Shown here in pieces: positions 1 to 8,308 of a stretch of 64,000 bases of DNA; the stretch's first letter is position 1; every line of letters starts with the position of its first letter. A program made the position numbers and the translations under genes. Source of the stretch: Flavobacterium sediminilitoris (GTDB lineage Bacteria; Bacteroidota; Bacteroidia; Flavobacteriales; Flavobacteriaceae). Under the pieces are notes generated by a model. That model saw only the letters and a list, made by a program, of their open reading frames with translations. It had not been told where the DNA came from and searched no databases. Where the stretch lies: assembly GCF_023008245.1 (NCBI RefSeq), contig NZ_CP090145.1:1860001-1924000 (forward strand). Direction: 5' to 3'.

Positions 1-1
1 A

Positions 2-649
2 AACGGTTTAGAAATTGGCGAAGAAATAGTAGCAAATGGTACTTTTAATGTTGACGCTGCTGCACAATTAGCTGGAAAACCAAGTATGATGAATATTGAA
101 GGTGGCAAAGTAAATACAGGACACAATCATGGAGATTCACAAATGTCTATGAATGGTGATAAAAAAGTAGTGCTAAAAGAAGATAAAACAGCAATTAGTG
201 CAGAAGCCAAAAAGAGCTTACAACCATTATATAAAGATTATTTTCAATTTAAAGATGCTTTAACAAAAGATGATTTTAATTCGGCTAAAAAAGCTCTTTT
301 AGAATTTGAAAAATCGTTTAATAAAATAAACATGAGCGTATTTAAAGGAGATGCTCATAAAATATGGATGAGTTACCAAGCAGAGTTAAAAAAACAAACA
401 TTACACGCTACACACATAAAAAACATTAAAGAATTAAGAATGTCTTTAGAACCAATTTCAAATGTAATGGTAGCAATGACAAAAGCTTTTAACCCTTTAA
501 ACGAAACTACTTATGTTCAGTTTTGTCCTATGGCAAATAACGATAAAGGTGCGTTTTGGTTAAGTAAAGAAAATAAAGTAATTAACCCATATTTTGGGGC
601 TTCCATGTTAAAATGTGGAGAAGTAAAAGAAACAATTAATAACAAATAA
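2..649 (+). CDS. C-terminus of an RND metal-efflux periplasmic adaptor carrying a DUF3347 domain (5' truncated by window edge)
   Basis: The reading frame is open from base 2, well before the first ATG at 86, so the visible 215 residues are the end of a longer protein. The first residues (GLEIGEEIVANGTFNVDAAA) match the last beta strands of CusB/HlyD-type adaptors that join an RND pump to its outer-membrane channel. A histidine/methionine linker (HNHGDSQMSM) follows, then a DUF3347 domain with the FCPMANN, FWLS and NPYFG signatures near its end. Adaptors of Bacteroidota copper/silver pumps often carry this extra domain. The next gene ends in the same domain. Family assignment is by motif recall; the metal is not determined by what is visible. 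Confidence 0.85.
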   Translation, partial: NGLEIGEEIVANGTFNVDAAAQLAGKPSMMNIEGGKVNTGHNHGDSQMSMNGDKKVVLKEDKTAISAEAKKSLQPLYKDYFQFKDALTKDDFNSAKKALLEFEKSFNKINMSVFKGDAHKIWMSYQAELKKQTLHATHIKNIKELRMSLEPISNVMVAMTKAFNPLNETTYVQFCPMANNDKGAFWLSKENKVINPYFGASMLKCGEVKETINNK

Positions 650-661
650 ATTTTAAAAATA

Positions 662-1393
662 ATGAAAAAAGTAATAGGAGTTTTAGCAGTAGCTTTATTA
701 AGCTTAACAATTTCTTGTAAAGACAACAAAGGAGAACAAAAAGACGAAATACATAATGAAATGAGTGATAATCATACAACATATGCTTGTCCAATGAAGT
801 GCGAAGGCGATAAAACCTATGATGAAGTAGGTTCATGTCCAAAATGTGGAATGGATTTAGAAGCAGTTGAAGCACACAACCACTCTGAAGCAAATCACGA
901 AGACGGACACGGCCATGGTAATAACGAAAGTACAGAAAGAGCAATTACTCAAAACAGTACAAAAAACACTGCTACATCAGCCATACTTGATGCTTATTTT
1001 GAAATCAAAAATGGTTTAGTTGCTGATAGTAAAGAAAAAACAGCAACAGGAGGAAATTCTCTTTTAGATGCTATTTCTAAATTCGATATGTCAAAATTAT
1101 CGCAAGAAACACATAAAGAATATATGGAAATTCAAGAAAGTGCAAAAGAACATGCAGAGCATATCGTAAAAAGCCCTATTGATCACCAAAGAGAACACTT
1201 TGAAGCTTTAAGTACAGATATTACTGATTTAGTAGCACTTCTTGGAACCGATAAAGTTATTTATCAAGATTTTTGTCCTATGGCAAACAACAACAAAGGA
1301 GCACATTGGTTAAGCGAAGTAAAAGAAATTAAAAACCCATATTTTGGTTCAAAAATGCTAAAATGTGGAAGTGTAAAAAAGCAAATAAACTAA
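662..1393 (+). CDS. Metal-binding lipoprotein: heavy-metal-binding domain plus DUF3347
   Basis: 243 residues. A lipoprotein signal ends at Cys19 (LTISC), followed by a short HMBD-type domain (residues 41-67: YACPMKC, then SCPKCGM), a His-rich stretch (about 72-88, HNHSEANHEDGHGHG) and a C-terminal DUF3347 domain with FCPMANN, HWLSE and NPYFG. It starts 12 bp after the adaptor, so the two are probably co-transcribed. The Cys pairs and histidines fit a periplasmic Cu/Ag/Zn binding protein that hands metal to, or buffers metal for, the efflux pump; that role is inferred from family and context. The DUF3347 halves of this protein and of the preceding adaptor are clearly related, so the domain has spread inside the locus. 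Confidence 0.85.
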   Translation: MKKVIGVLAVALLSLTISCKDNKGEQKDEIHNEMSDNHTTYACPMKCEGDKTYDEVGSCPKCGMDLEAVEAHNHSEANHEDGHGHGNNESTERAITQNSTKNTATSAILDAYFEIKNGLVADSKEKTATGGNSLLDAISKFDMSKLSQETHKEYMEIQESAKEHAEHIVKSPIDHQREHFEALSTDITDLVALLGTDKVIYQDFCPMANNNKGAHWLSEVKEIKNPYFGSKMLKCGSVKKQIN

Positions 1394-1834
1394 ATGAAAA
1401 AATTTAAAATCATAGTATTGATTTTATTGATTGTGTTTGTGGGAATTCAATTTTTTCCCACAAAACGCAATCAAAGTGATAGTGTACCCAATACAGATTT
1501 TATGATAGTTAATACTGTGCCAAAAAATATTGATAACCTATTGAAAACAGCTTGTTATGATTGTCACAGTAATAATACATCATATCCGTGGTATAATAAA
1601 GTACAACCAGTTGCTTGGTTTTTAGAAAATCATATTGATGAAGGTAAAGCAGAATTAAATTTTAACGAATGGGATAATTATTCAAACAGAAGAAAAAAAA
1701 GTAAATTAAAATCAATAGTTAGTCAAATTGAGGAAAACAAAATGCCTCCTAACTCATATAGCTTTATTCACAAAGACGCTGTCCTTTCAAACGAACAAAA
1801 ACAAGAAATTATAGATTGGATAAATAGTATGTAA
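1394..1834 (+). CDS. Membrane-anchored haem-binding-domain protein
   Basis: 146 residues beginning with a membrane segment (about 4-21) that anchors or exports the protein. CYDCH at residues 54-58 is a CxxCH haem c attachment motif in the context CYDCHSNNTSYPWY, and a later KMPPNSY holds a possible distal methionine. This matches the Bacteroidota haem_bd family of small c-type cytochrome-like proteins. The ATG follows the upstream stop codon with no gap, so it belongs to the same operon. Such genes often neighbour copper efflux genes; the electron-transfer or sensing role is not known from sequence. Confidence 0.8.
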   Translation: MKKFKIIVLILLIVFVGIQFFPTKRNQSDSVPNTDFMIVNTVPKNIDNLLKTACYDCHSNNTSYPWYNKVQPVAWFLENHIDEGKAELNFNEWDNYSNRRKKSKLKSIVSQIEENKMPPNSYSFIHKDAVLSNEQKQEIIDWINSM

Positions 1835-1868
1835 AATTATAATTGAATTTATTAAAAAATTTAATAAC

Positions 1869-2182
1869 ATGGAAAATCATAAACACCACTAAAAAAACGA
1901 ACCATTCTAGAATGAAACACGTTCCTATAGGAATGGCAGGTTATAATTACTATCAAATGATGATTAACGATTTTTAAGAAATGCTTTTGGGAAATTTTAT
2001 TAACCATTCCAATAGCATTTCTATCTCCAATCACACAAGATTTTTTGGGTATGAATTTTTATTTCTCAGAAATTCTTAATGTACTATTTGGTTTAGCAAC
2101 AATCGTATATTTTTATGGAGAATGACCTTTTCTAAAAGGGTTTTCAGCAGAAATAAAAAATAGTTCTCCTGTATGCAACTAA
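1869..2182 (+). pseudogene. Decayed N-terminal remnant of a CopB-like heavy-metal P-type ATPase
   Basis: Translation of the otherwise empty stretch gives a His-rich start (MENHKHH) interrupted by stops, then, after a frame change near 1978, an open piece reading FWEILLTIPIAFLSP, TQDFLGMNFYF and VLFGLATIVYFYG, with a stop where the family has Trp in YGGWPFLKG, then PFLKGFSAEIKN. This is the entry to the first membrane helices of P1B copper/silver ATPases. Everything beyond (phosphorylation DKTG motif, ATP site) is absent, so the gene is both frameshifted and truncated. It lies where an intact ATPase would complete the upstream efflux operon, and its last bases overlap the end of the convergent AraC-type gene. 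Confidence 0.75.
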
Positions 2183-3156
2183 TTTAAAGTTCCTTTGTTG
2201 TATTTATTTCTATATTCAATAGGAGTTAATCCTGTTATCTTTTTAAAAATAGTTCGAAAAGCCTTTGAATCAGTATAACCAACATCATACATAACTTCAT
2301 TTATGTTTTTTCGATTTGTTTCAAAATTTCGTTTCGCAAATTCTATCTTAACTCTATTTATGTATTCTAAAACAGAATTATTAGTAGCTAGTTTAAATCG
2401 TCTTTCAAAACTTCGTCTCCCTAATGAAACTAAATGTGCCAGTTCATCAATTGTTATTCTTTCTTGAATATTATTTTCAATAAAATCCTGAGTTTGTTTT
2501 ATAGCCTCATCAGTATGGTTTTTTTGACCTTGAAACATTGCAAAAGCAGATTGATTTTTTCTATCAATATCAATGGCAAAATATTTAGAGGCTAAAATAG
2601 CGGTTTGTCTATCAGTATATTTTTCAACTAAATGCAATAATAAATTCCAATATGAATTAGCTCCTCCACTAGAATAAATACGATGTTCTTCTGTAATAAT
2701 ATTACCATCAACAACTTCTGTTTTTGGAAACATTTCTCGAAACTCGTTTTGAAATCCCCAATGTGTAGAGCATTTTTTACCATCAAGTAATCCTGTTGAT
2801 GCTAATAAAAAAGCACCTACACATAATGAAGCTATTTCTGCTCCATTTTCATATTGCTCATTTATCCATGGCAATGCTTTTTTATTCATTTTAATAGCAC
2901 TTTTCATATCACCAAACAATGCAGGAATTACTATTAAATCTGTTTTTTTTACATCTTTTAGTAGTTGAGTAGTTTTCACAGAATAAAGACCATCATTTAA
3001 TTTAATTTCTTTTTTAAATCCTACAAGTTCTATATTGAATAAAGGTTTTTTACCAGAAACCATCATGAATTGATTTACAGCAGAAAATAAATATTGTGGA
3101 TCAGCAATGGCTTGTAATACTGACGATTCTGGAACTAAAATACTTACACTTTTCAT
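2179..3156 (-). CDS. GlxA-family AraC-type transcriptional regulator
   Basis: An N-terminal DJ-1/PfpI-like domain (from KSVSILVPESS; nucleophile-elbow region IASLCVGAFLLASTGLLDGK with a Cys) is followed by two helix-turn-helix units (ITIDELAHLVSLGRRSFERRF and NEVMYDVGYTDSKAFRTIFKK) ending in the AraC signature GLTPIEYRNKY. The longer possible start at 3189 would add eleven residues outside the DJ-1 fold, so ATG 3156 is preferred (325 residues). Family members usually sense a metabolite through the DJ-1 domain and regulate neighbouring genes; the divergently placed VOC and DoxX-like genes are the obvious candidate targets, by position only. Confidence 0.88.
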   Translation of the reverse strand: MKSVSILVPESSVLQAIADPQYLFSAVNQFMMVSGKKPLFNIELVGFKKEIKLNDGLYSVKTTQLLKDVKKTDLIVIPALFGDMKSAIKMNKKALPWINEQYENGAEIASLCVGAFLLASTGLLDGKKCSTHWGFQNEFREMFPKTEVVDGNIITEEHRIYSSGGANSYWNLLLHLVEKYTDRQTAILASKYFAIDIDRKNQSAFAMFQGQKNHTDEAIKQTQDFIENNIQERITIDELAHLVSLGRRSFERRFKLATNNSVLEYINRVKIEFAKRNFETNRKNINEVMYDVGYTDSKAFRTIFKKITGLTPIEYRNKYNKGTLN

Positions 3157-3321
3157 ATAAAATACTTGGAATAAAGGTCTAAAGTACAAATTATATTGAC
3201 GTAAATATACCTTAAGTTGTCATTTTTGCACATTTTAAAAGTCTTGTTTTTGTTGCAATTTTGTAATGTTACTTAATCCGATATACGATTGCATTTTTGT
3301 TTAATTTCATATGAAATGAAT

Positions 3322-3753
3322 ATGACACAAATTAATTCTTATTTGACCTTTAATGGAAATTGTCTTGAAGCAATGCAGTTTTATAAAGAATGTTTAGGAG
3401 GGAAACTTTTGTATCAGACTATTGGAGATTCTCCTATATCAGAAAAAATACCTAAGCAGATGAAACATTATATTATGCATGCTTCACTTTCAAAAGAAAG
3501 ATTGTTATTAATGGCTTCAGATATAGTAGATAATGATAAATTAATTAAAGGAAATACTATTTCTCTTTTTTTGAATTGTAGTAGTGAAAAAGAAATTAGA
3601 GAGTATTACGAAAAACTTTCTCAAGGTGGAAAATCTAATTATCAGCTAGAATACAATTATTGGGGTGTATTGTTTGGAACTCTTATAGATAAATTTGGAA
3701 CACATTGGGTACTAAATTATAATAAAAATAGAAGTGAATCTTTTAATTTATAA
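3322..3753 (+). CDS. VOC-family protein, PhnB/glyoxalase-like
   Basis: The product begins MTQINSYLTFNGNCLEAMQF and continues with FYKECLGG, then SLFLNC and YWGVLFGTLIDKFGTHWVLN. This is the typical single-domain vicinal-oxygen-chelate fold of PhnB-like proteins found across Bacteroidota. In-frame ATGs at 3289 and 3316 exist, but the family normally starts at MTQIN, so 3322 is chosen (143 residues). Substrate is unknown. It is divergent from the GlxA-type regulator and is followed 29 bp later by a DoxX-like membrane protein. Confidence 0.8.
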   Translation: MTQINSYLTFNGNCLEAMQFYKECLGGKLLYQTIGDSPISEKIPKQMKHYIMHASLSKERLLLMASDIVDNDKLIKGNTISLFLNCSSEKEIREYYEKLSQGGKSNYQLEYNYWGVLFGTLIDKFGTHWVLNYNKNRSESFNL

Positions 3754-3782
3754 CTTTAATATTAATTTAAAAAACAGAAAAA

Positions 3783-4169
3783 ATGAAATCAAAAAAAACA
3801 AACAAAATTATTTTTTGGACAGCAACAATTGTTATTTTCTTATTTGAAGGAGTAATGCCAGCATTAACTTATCAAACAGAATTAGCAAAAGAAGGAATCA
3901 GACATTTGGGATATCCTGAATATTTTGGAAGCGCTTTAGTATTGTTTAAAATTTTAGGAGTAATCGCATTAATTATTCCAAAAATACCAAGAAGATTGAA
4001 AGAATGGGCTTATGCAGGATTTGTCTTCGATTTTATATTTGCATCAATTAGTCATACTGCTGTAGAAGGTTTTGGATTTGGAACTGTTTTTCCGTTAATT
4101 ATCTTAGCCGTTTTAATGGTATCTTATGTTTATTATTATAAGATAAATTCTTTTAACTTTAAATCATAA
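3783..4169 (+). CDS. DoxX-like small membrane protein
   Basis: 128 residues with four hydrophobic segments (about 8-27, 46-64, 72-92 and 99-120). The text LAKEGIRHLGYPEYFGSALVLFKILGVIALI and the spacing of helices match DoxX_2-type proteins, four-helix inner-membrane proteins of unclear function, some of which accompany redox or detoxification genes. The 29-bp gap after the VOC gene suggests one transcript. No catalytic motif is visible. Confidence 0.8.
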   Translation: MKSKKTNKIIFWTATIVIFLFEGVMPALTYQTELAKEGIRHLGYPEYFGSALVLFKILGVIALIIPKIPRRLKEWAYAGFVFDFIFASISHTAVEGFGFGTVFPLIILAVLMVSYVYYYKINSFNFKS

Positions 4170-4212
4170 ATGTTATGTCATTTCAAACATATTAAAAAAA
4201 TATTGAGGCTAA

Positions 4213-4565
4213 AACAGGAAAAATCACCTTCGAGTTATTAAAAATAAAGCAATAGTTCTTTTGGTATTTAATGATTTAAGGTGAAAATATTAAGATCTAA
4301 TTATCATTTGTGACAATTTGTTTTTATAAATCTTATAAAAAGCACAAGCAAAAAATGAAGCTTTGGCTAATGTTAAAAACACTTTTTACCCAAAATAAAT
4401 CTATAAAAACCATCATTTTTACTAGGTTGGTTTCATAGTCAATGAATATATTTTTATCTATTAAAATTACAAATTATACTATTCAGACAATAGGTTTTGC
4501 TGTCATAATTGGATTGAGGTTGTTCTTCTTTTTTTTTAAAAAAGGAAATAGTATTATTTAGAAAC
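4213..4565 (+). pseudogene. Decayed 3' end of a second CHAT-domain gene
   Basis: The stretch aligns by eye with the last part of the intact CHAT gene that follows (about 7240-7620). The clearest part, 4346-4445, reads AQAKNEALANVKNTFYPK, stop, IYKNHHFY, stop, VGFIVNE, matching AKDQALANAKNTF, KNHPFYWAGFIVNG in the intact copy, with the Trp codon turned into TAG. Upstream, matches to the TGSG/GVKSAVVSLW region are weaker and in other frames; downstream a hydrophobic tail and lysines recall the terminal membrane helix. At least one frameshift and several stops are present. It points to a former tandem CHAT pair. Confidence 0.7.
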
Positions 4566-4632
4566 TCTTTTTTTATTTTTTTAATGAAACAAGAAATTAT
4601 TTTTCTATTTTTAGAATATTAAAAATGACTGT

Positions 4633-7626
4633 ATGAAAAAGTGTTTTTTTTTAGTTTTATTGTATTCTATTTCTTTTTTTTCACAACATAATGACTTAAA
4701 AAAAACAGTAAAATTATCAGATAGTTTAGAACATGTTGAAGATTTTACAAAAGCAATCCAACTTTGGCAAAATAATGTAAAAGGAAACCCAACATTAGCT
4801 ACAAATTATATAAAATACTTCGTATATCTAAAAGAAAAAAAATCCATTTTATCTCTTGATAAATTGCAAAATAACCTTTTAAAGAGTAGTAAAAGAGATA
4901 CTTTTCAGTCCGATTTATTAATTAAAACATATGTTTTATATTATAATTATTTGTCAGAAAAAGAGAGCTGGGAAAAAGCACTAGAAAAAGCTTTGGAAGG
5001 AGTAGAATTAAAAGATTTCAATCTAGCAAGTACAAAAACCAGAATAGAGTATTTATCAAATTTAGGATATATCTATAGACAATGTAAAAACCCATATGAA
5101 GCCATTTCTTTTTACAAAAAATCTTTAGACTTAAATATGGCAACTAATGGAGAAAATGCAAACATAGCTAATGATTATAATAATTTAGGAGATGCTTATA
5201 TAGAGAATTATAATCCTACAAAAGCGAATGAATGTTATAAAAAAGCAATTTCAATCTTAGAAAAAATTACTACAAACAAACCAGAAGATATAGATCAATT
5301 ACTTATTGGTTATAGAAACCTGATTAGTAATTTGTTAGAATATGGAGCACAAGACGAAGCAAAAAAATACGTAAATAAGATAAATACTCTTTTTTTTAAA
5401 AATAAAAAGCAGTTGAATATTCATTCAAAAGAATTGTGTTTTCATGCTAGACAAATGCAAATAGATGGCAATGTTTCTTTTTTTGCAGCAACAGGTAATT
5501 TTGAAATGGCCACCAAATATTGTGATAGTTTAAAGACTGAAACATCATTTAAAAAAGAAAATGAAGAAGCAATAGCGTTTCTAACCATGCGATATTACGA
5601 TGTTGCAGACTTTATGTATGAGTTTGAAGAATATGCTCAAACCGCAGAACGACTTCATCAATTAGAACCCATTATAAATAAATTTAATTTAATCGTTCCT
5701 AAAATGTTAGTTAATGCTAAATTAGGTACTTCTTATGAAAAACTAAAGGAGTATAAAAAAGCATTGCATCATATAGAAATTGCAGAACAAATAGTAGATC
5801 AACAGCATTTTAATTCTAGTAAATTTTCAATCCAAATTATTAAAGCTATTATCTTAGGTGGAATGAATAAAAATCAAGAAGCAATTGCTATTAGCAAAAA
5901 CACATTAGAACAATTAGTTTATGAGAAAACAAAGACAAAAATTGCGATTGATCAAATAAAGTTTGAAAATGTATCTGAACTTGCAGATGCTTATTTTATT
6001 AATATTTTTGAAAAAGTAGCAGATTTATATGTGAAAAAATTCAAACTATCTAAACAAAAAAAAGACATAGAAATTGCTGAAAACTTATACCAAATTGCTG
6101 GAAAATTATTTCAAGAATATTATTTAAAAGGAGAATTTAATGATTATTTAAGTTATTATCATCAAGAAATTGTTGAAGGTATTTTAGAATGTACACTTTT
6201 AAATCAAGCTAGTTTTCAACAAAAAATAAAAAACATAAATCTTATAGAACGTAATGCTTCTCAGCATTTACTAAAAGAGTTTGATAAAAAAATAAAAAGA
6301 AGAACATCTGAAAATACAACTTCTGTAAATCAAATTAATAATTTAAAGATAGAACTTGAATTTTATAAAAAACAAAATACAACGGTAAAAAGAGAAAAAG
6401 ATTTTAATTCAAGAAAAATAATAACATTACAAAAAGAAATTGATAAACTAAGTAATAAACTAAGTGAAACGGAGAAAAATTATTCCAAATTTAATACAGC
6501 TACATTTGATGTAAATAAAGTGATTTCTAGATTAAAAAAAGAGGAACAATTGCTTAAATATTATGTTTGTAGCAATGTTGTTTATGCGATTATGTTTTCC
6601 AACAATTCAATTGAAATAAAGAAAATTGGTGATAAAAAAACAATTGAAAATCAAGTCAAAAAGTATAGTAAAGAAATACACACTATTCAAACCAATTTTA
6701 AAAAAAATAGTAATACATTGTATACTCTTTTAATGCCTTTTACTTTTAAAAAGACCATTACTATAATTCCTGATAGTTTCCTAAACTATCTTCCATTTGA
6801 AACACTATATAATTATAAAAAAGAGGCTTATGTTATAGAAAATCACTTAGTGTCTTATAATTATTCGTTACCTATGTGGTTGTTGCACCAACAAAATAGG
6901 CAAAAAAACTATAATCAGAGTTTGGCTGCGTTCGCTCCATTTTATGATAAACCTTCAAGCAATAATAAAAGAAGTGACTTTAAAGAATTAAAATTTACTA
7001 CTGTTGAATCTCAACAAATAGCAAATCTTTTTGGAGGTACATTGTTTACAAAAGAAAAGGCTACAAAAGATAATTTCATAAAAGAAATTGAAAATTTTGA
7101 TATTTTTCATTTATCCATGCATTCTCAACTGTTTGAAGACGATTTTAATAAATCATGTTTAGTGTTCTCTAATGAGGAAAAACTTTATTTTTCAGATTTA
7201 TACGGCATGCATATTCCAGCTTCAATGGTGGTTTTAAGTGCTTGTGATACTGGAAGTGGTACTTTGAAAAATGGAGAAGGTATTATGAGTATGTCTAGAG
7301 CTTTAACGTATGCAGGAGTTAAAAGTGCAGTAGTCAGTTTATGGCAAGTTCCTGATAAAGAAACTTCAGAAATAATGATTTCTTTTTATGAAAATCTTAA
7401 AAAAGGACAGGCAAAAGACCAAGCCTTGGCTAATGCAAAAAACACTTTTATTAAAAATAATCCCATGAAAAACCATCCTTTTTATTGGGCAGGTTTCATA
7501 GTAAATGGAGATGTTTCACCTATTGTAAACAATTCTTATAATTGGATAATTTACATAAGTATCGGAATACTATTAGTAGCACTACTTTTTATTTTTAGAA
7601 AAAAATTATTGCAATTCAGAAAGTAA
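4633..7626 (+). CDS. TPR-CHAT protein: exported, membrane-anchored caspase-like protease (cluster 1)
   Basis: 997 residues. A signal peptide (1-17, ending SFFSQ) is followed by tetratricopeptide-like helices (about 85-430, for example GYIYRQCKNPYEAISFYKKSLDL), more helical repeats, a charged coiled-coil (about 555-640) and a CHAT domain (about 690-970). The caspase-like dyad is present: His830 in FHLSMH and Cys871 in VLSACDTG, with the usual GEGIMSMSRAL and HPFYWAGFIVNGD blocks. One membrane helix (about 976-993) ends the protein, followed by lysines and arginines, so by the positive-inside rule the TPR and CHAT parts lie outside the cytoplasm. Its tail overlaps the convergent membrane TPR gene by 21 bp. 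Proposed role (inference): protease acting on that neighbour's periplasmic domain. Confidence 0.88.
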   Translation: MKKCFFLVLLYSISFFSQHNDLKKTVKLSDSLEHVEDFTKAIQLWQNNVKGNPTLATNYIKYFVYLKEKKSILSLDKLQNNLLKSSKRDTFQSDLLIKTYVLYYNYLSEKESWEKALEKALEGVELKDFNLASTKTRIEYLSNLGYIYRQCKNPYEAISFYKKSLDLNMATNGENANIANDYNNLGDAYIENYNPTKANECYKKAISILEKITTNKPEDIDQLLIGYRNLISNLLEYGAQDEAKKYVNKINTLFFKNKKQLNIHSKELCFHARQMQIDGNVSFFAATGNFEMATKYCDSLKTETSFKKENEEAIAFLTMRYYDVADFMYEFEEYAQTAERLHQLEPIINKFNLIVPKMLVNAKLGTSYEKLKEYKKALHHIEIAEQIVDQQHFNSSKFSIQIIKAIILGGMNKNQEAIAISKNTLEQLVYEKTKTKIAIDQIKFENVSELADAYFINIFEKVADLYVKKFKLSKQKKDIEIAENLYQIAGKLFQEYYLKGEFNDYLSYYHQEIVEGILECTLLNQASFQQKIKNINLIERNASQHLLKEFDKKIKRRTSENTTSVNQINNLKIELEFYKKQNTTVKREKDFNSRKIITLQKEIDKLSNKLSETEKNYSKFNTATFDVNKVISRLKKEEQLLKYYVCSNVVYAIMFSNNSIEIKKIGDKKTIENQVKKYSKEIHTIQTNFKKNSNTLYTLLMPFTFKKTITIIPDSFLNYLPFETLYNYKKEAYVIENHLVSYNYSLPMWLLHQQNRQKNYNQSLAAFAPFYDKPSSNNKRSDFKELKFTTVESQQIANLFGGTLFTKEKATKDNFIKEIENFDIFHLSMHSQLFEDDFNKSCLVFSNEEKLYFSDLYGMHIPASMVVLSACDTGSGTLKNGEGIMSMSRALTYAGVKSAVVSLWQVPDKETSEIMISFYENLKKGQAKDQALANAKNTFIKNNPMKNHPFYWAGFIVNGDVSPIVNNSYNWIIYISIGILLVALLFIFRKKLLQFRK

Positions 7627-8307
7627 TCTCGTAGCCGCTTCTTTTTGCGGATTATCTGTTTGAGTAAGTTTTTCTAAAAGTTGAGTAGCATCCTTTTTAT
7701 TTTTTAATTTGAGGTTTGTTAAAGCAGCATACCATCTAAAAAAAGGTGTAAACGTATTTTCTTTAGTATAATCGTGTAAATTTAAAGTAGTAAGAGCTTC
7801 CTGGTATTTCTGAGTCTCCATTAAAGACAACGCTTTATAAAATAAAGCATAATCGTCACCATCTTTAGTATAAATTTCCGAAAATAAAACAATCGCTTCT
7901 TTATAATCTCCAGAATCATAAGCATAAAATGCATCCGATTTTAGATCTGTATTATTTTCACCTCTTACTGTTGGAGCAATAGTATTAGGATAAGTCTGAT
8001 AATATTCATTGTAAAGAGAATCGTAATTTGTATTTAAGAAAATAGTCCATATAAAAAAGCCTAATAGAACAGCAAAACTAGCTGCTATATATAACCATTT
8101 ATAAGATTTTTTAGATTTTTCAAAAGATTGTATTTTTTGTTTTAAAGCCTTTCTTTCATTCAGCGTTATTGCTTTTTTTACATTTTTTTCATACTCAAAT
8201 ACCATAGCAAAATCGTTGTCTTCTGCCAGTAAATTTTGAAAAATAATTTCTTCTTCAGACGACAAAGTGCCTTCAAAATATTTTTCTATGTAACTATACT
8301 TTTCCAT
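7606..8307 (-). CDS. Membrane TPR protein, putative anti-sigma factor (cluster 1)
   Basis: 233 residues. A cytoplasmic N-terminus (1-70, beginning MEKYSYIEKYFEGTLSSEEE, resembling the short sigma-binding region of Bacteroidota anti-sigma factors) is followed by one membrane helix (71-91) and a periplasmic region with TPR-like helices (about 122-230, SDAFYAYDSGDYKEAIVLFSEIY and YALFYKALSLMETQKYQEALTTL). It starts one base after the stop of the ECF sigma gene, so both are made from one transcript, the classical arrangement for sigma/anti-sigma pairs. No zinc-binding His-Cys-Cys motif is present. The anti-sigma function is inferred from position and topology; the paralogue at 48463-49170 has the same plan. 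Confidence 0.75.
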   Translation of the reverse strand: MEKYSYIEKYFEGTLSSEEEIIFQNLLAEDNDFAMVFEYEKNVKKAITLNERKALKQKIQSFEKSKKSYKWLYIAASFAVLLGFFIWTIFLNTNYDSLYNEYYQTYPNTIAPTVRGENNTDLKSDAFYAYDSGDYKEAIVLFSEIYTKDGDDYALFYKALSLMETQKYQEALTTLNLHDYTKENTFTPFFRWYAALTNLKLKNKKDATQLLEKLTQTDNPQKEAATRLLSELQ

Positions 8308-8308
8308 T

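Noticed and set aside
86-649. A complete 187-residue gene starting at ATG 86
   Set aside because: The frame is open to the left edge and the residues before 86 continue an adaptor domain, so the gene is truncated.
636-944. 102-residue minus-strand ORF
   Set aside because: It is antisense to the metal-binding lipoprotein; its composition (Leu/Phe/Cys/His/Tyr) reflects the complement of that gene.
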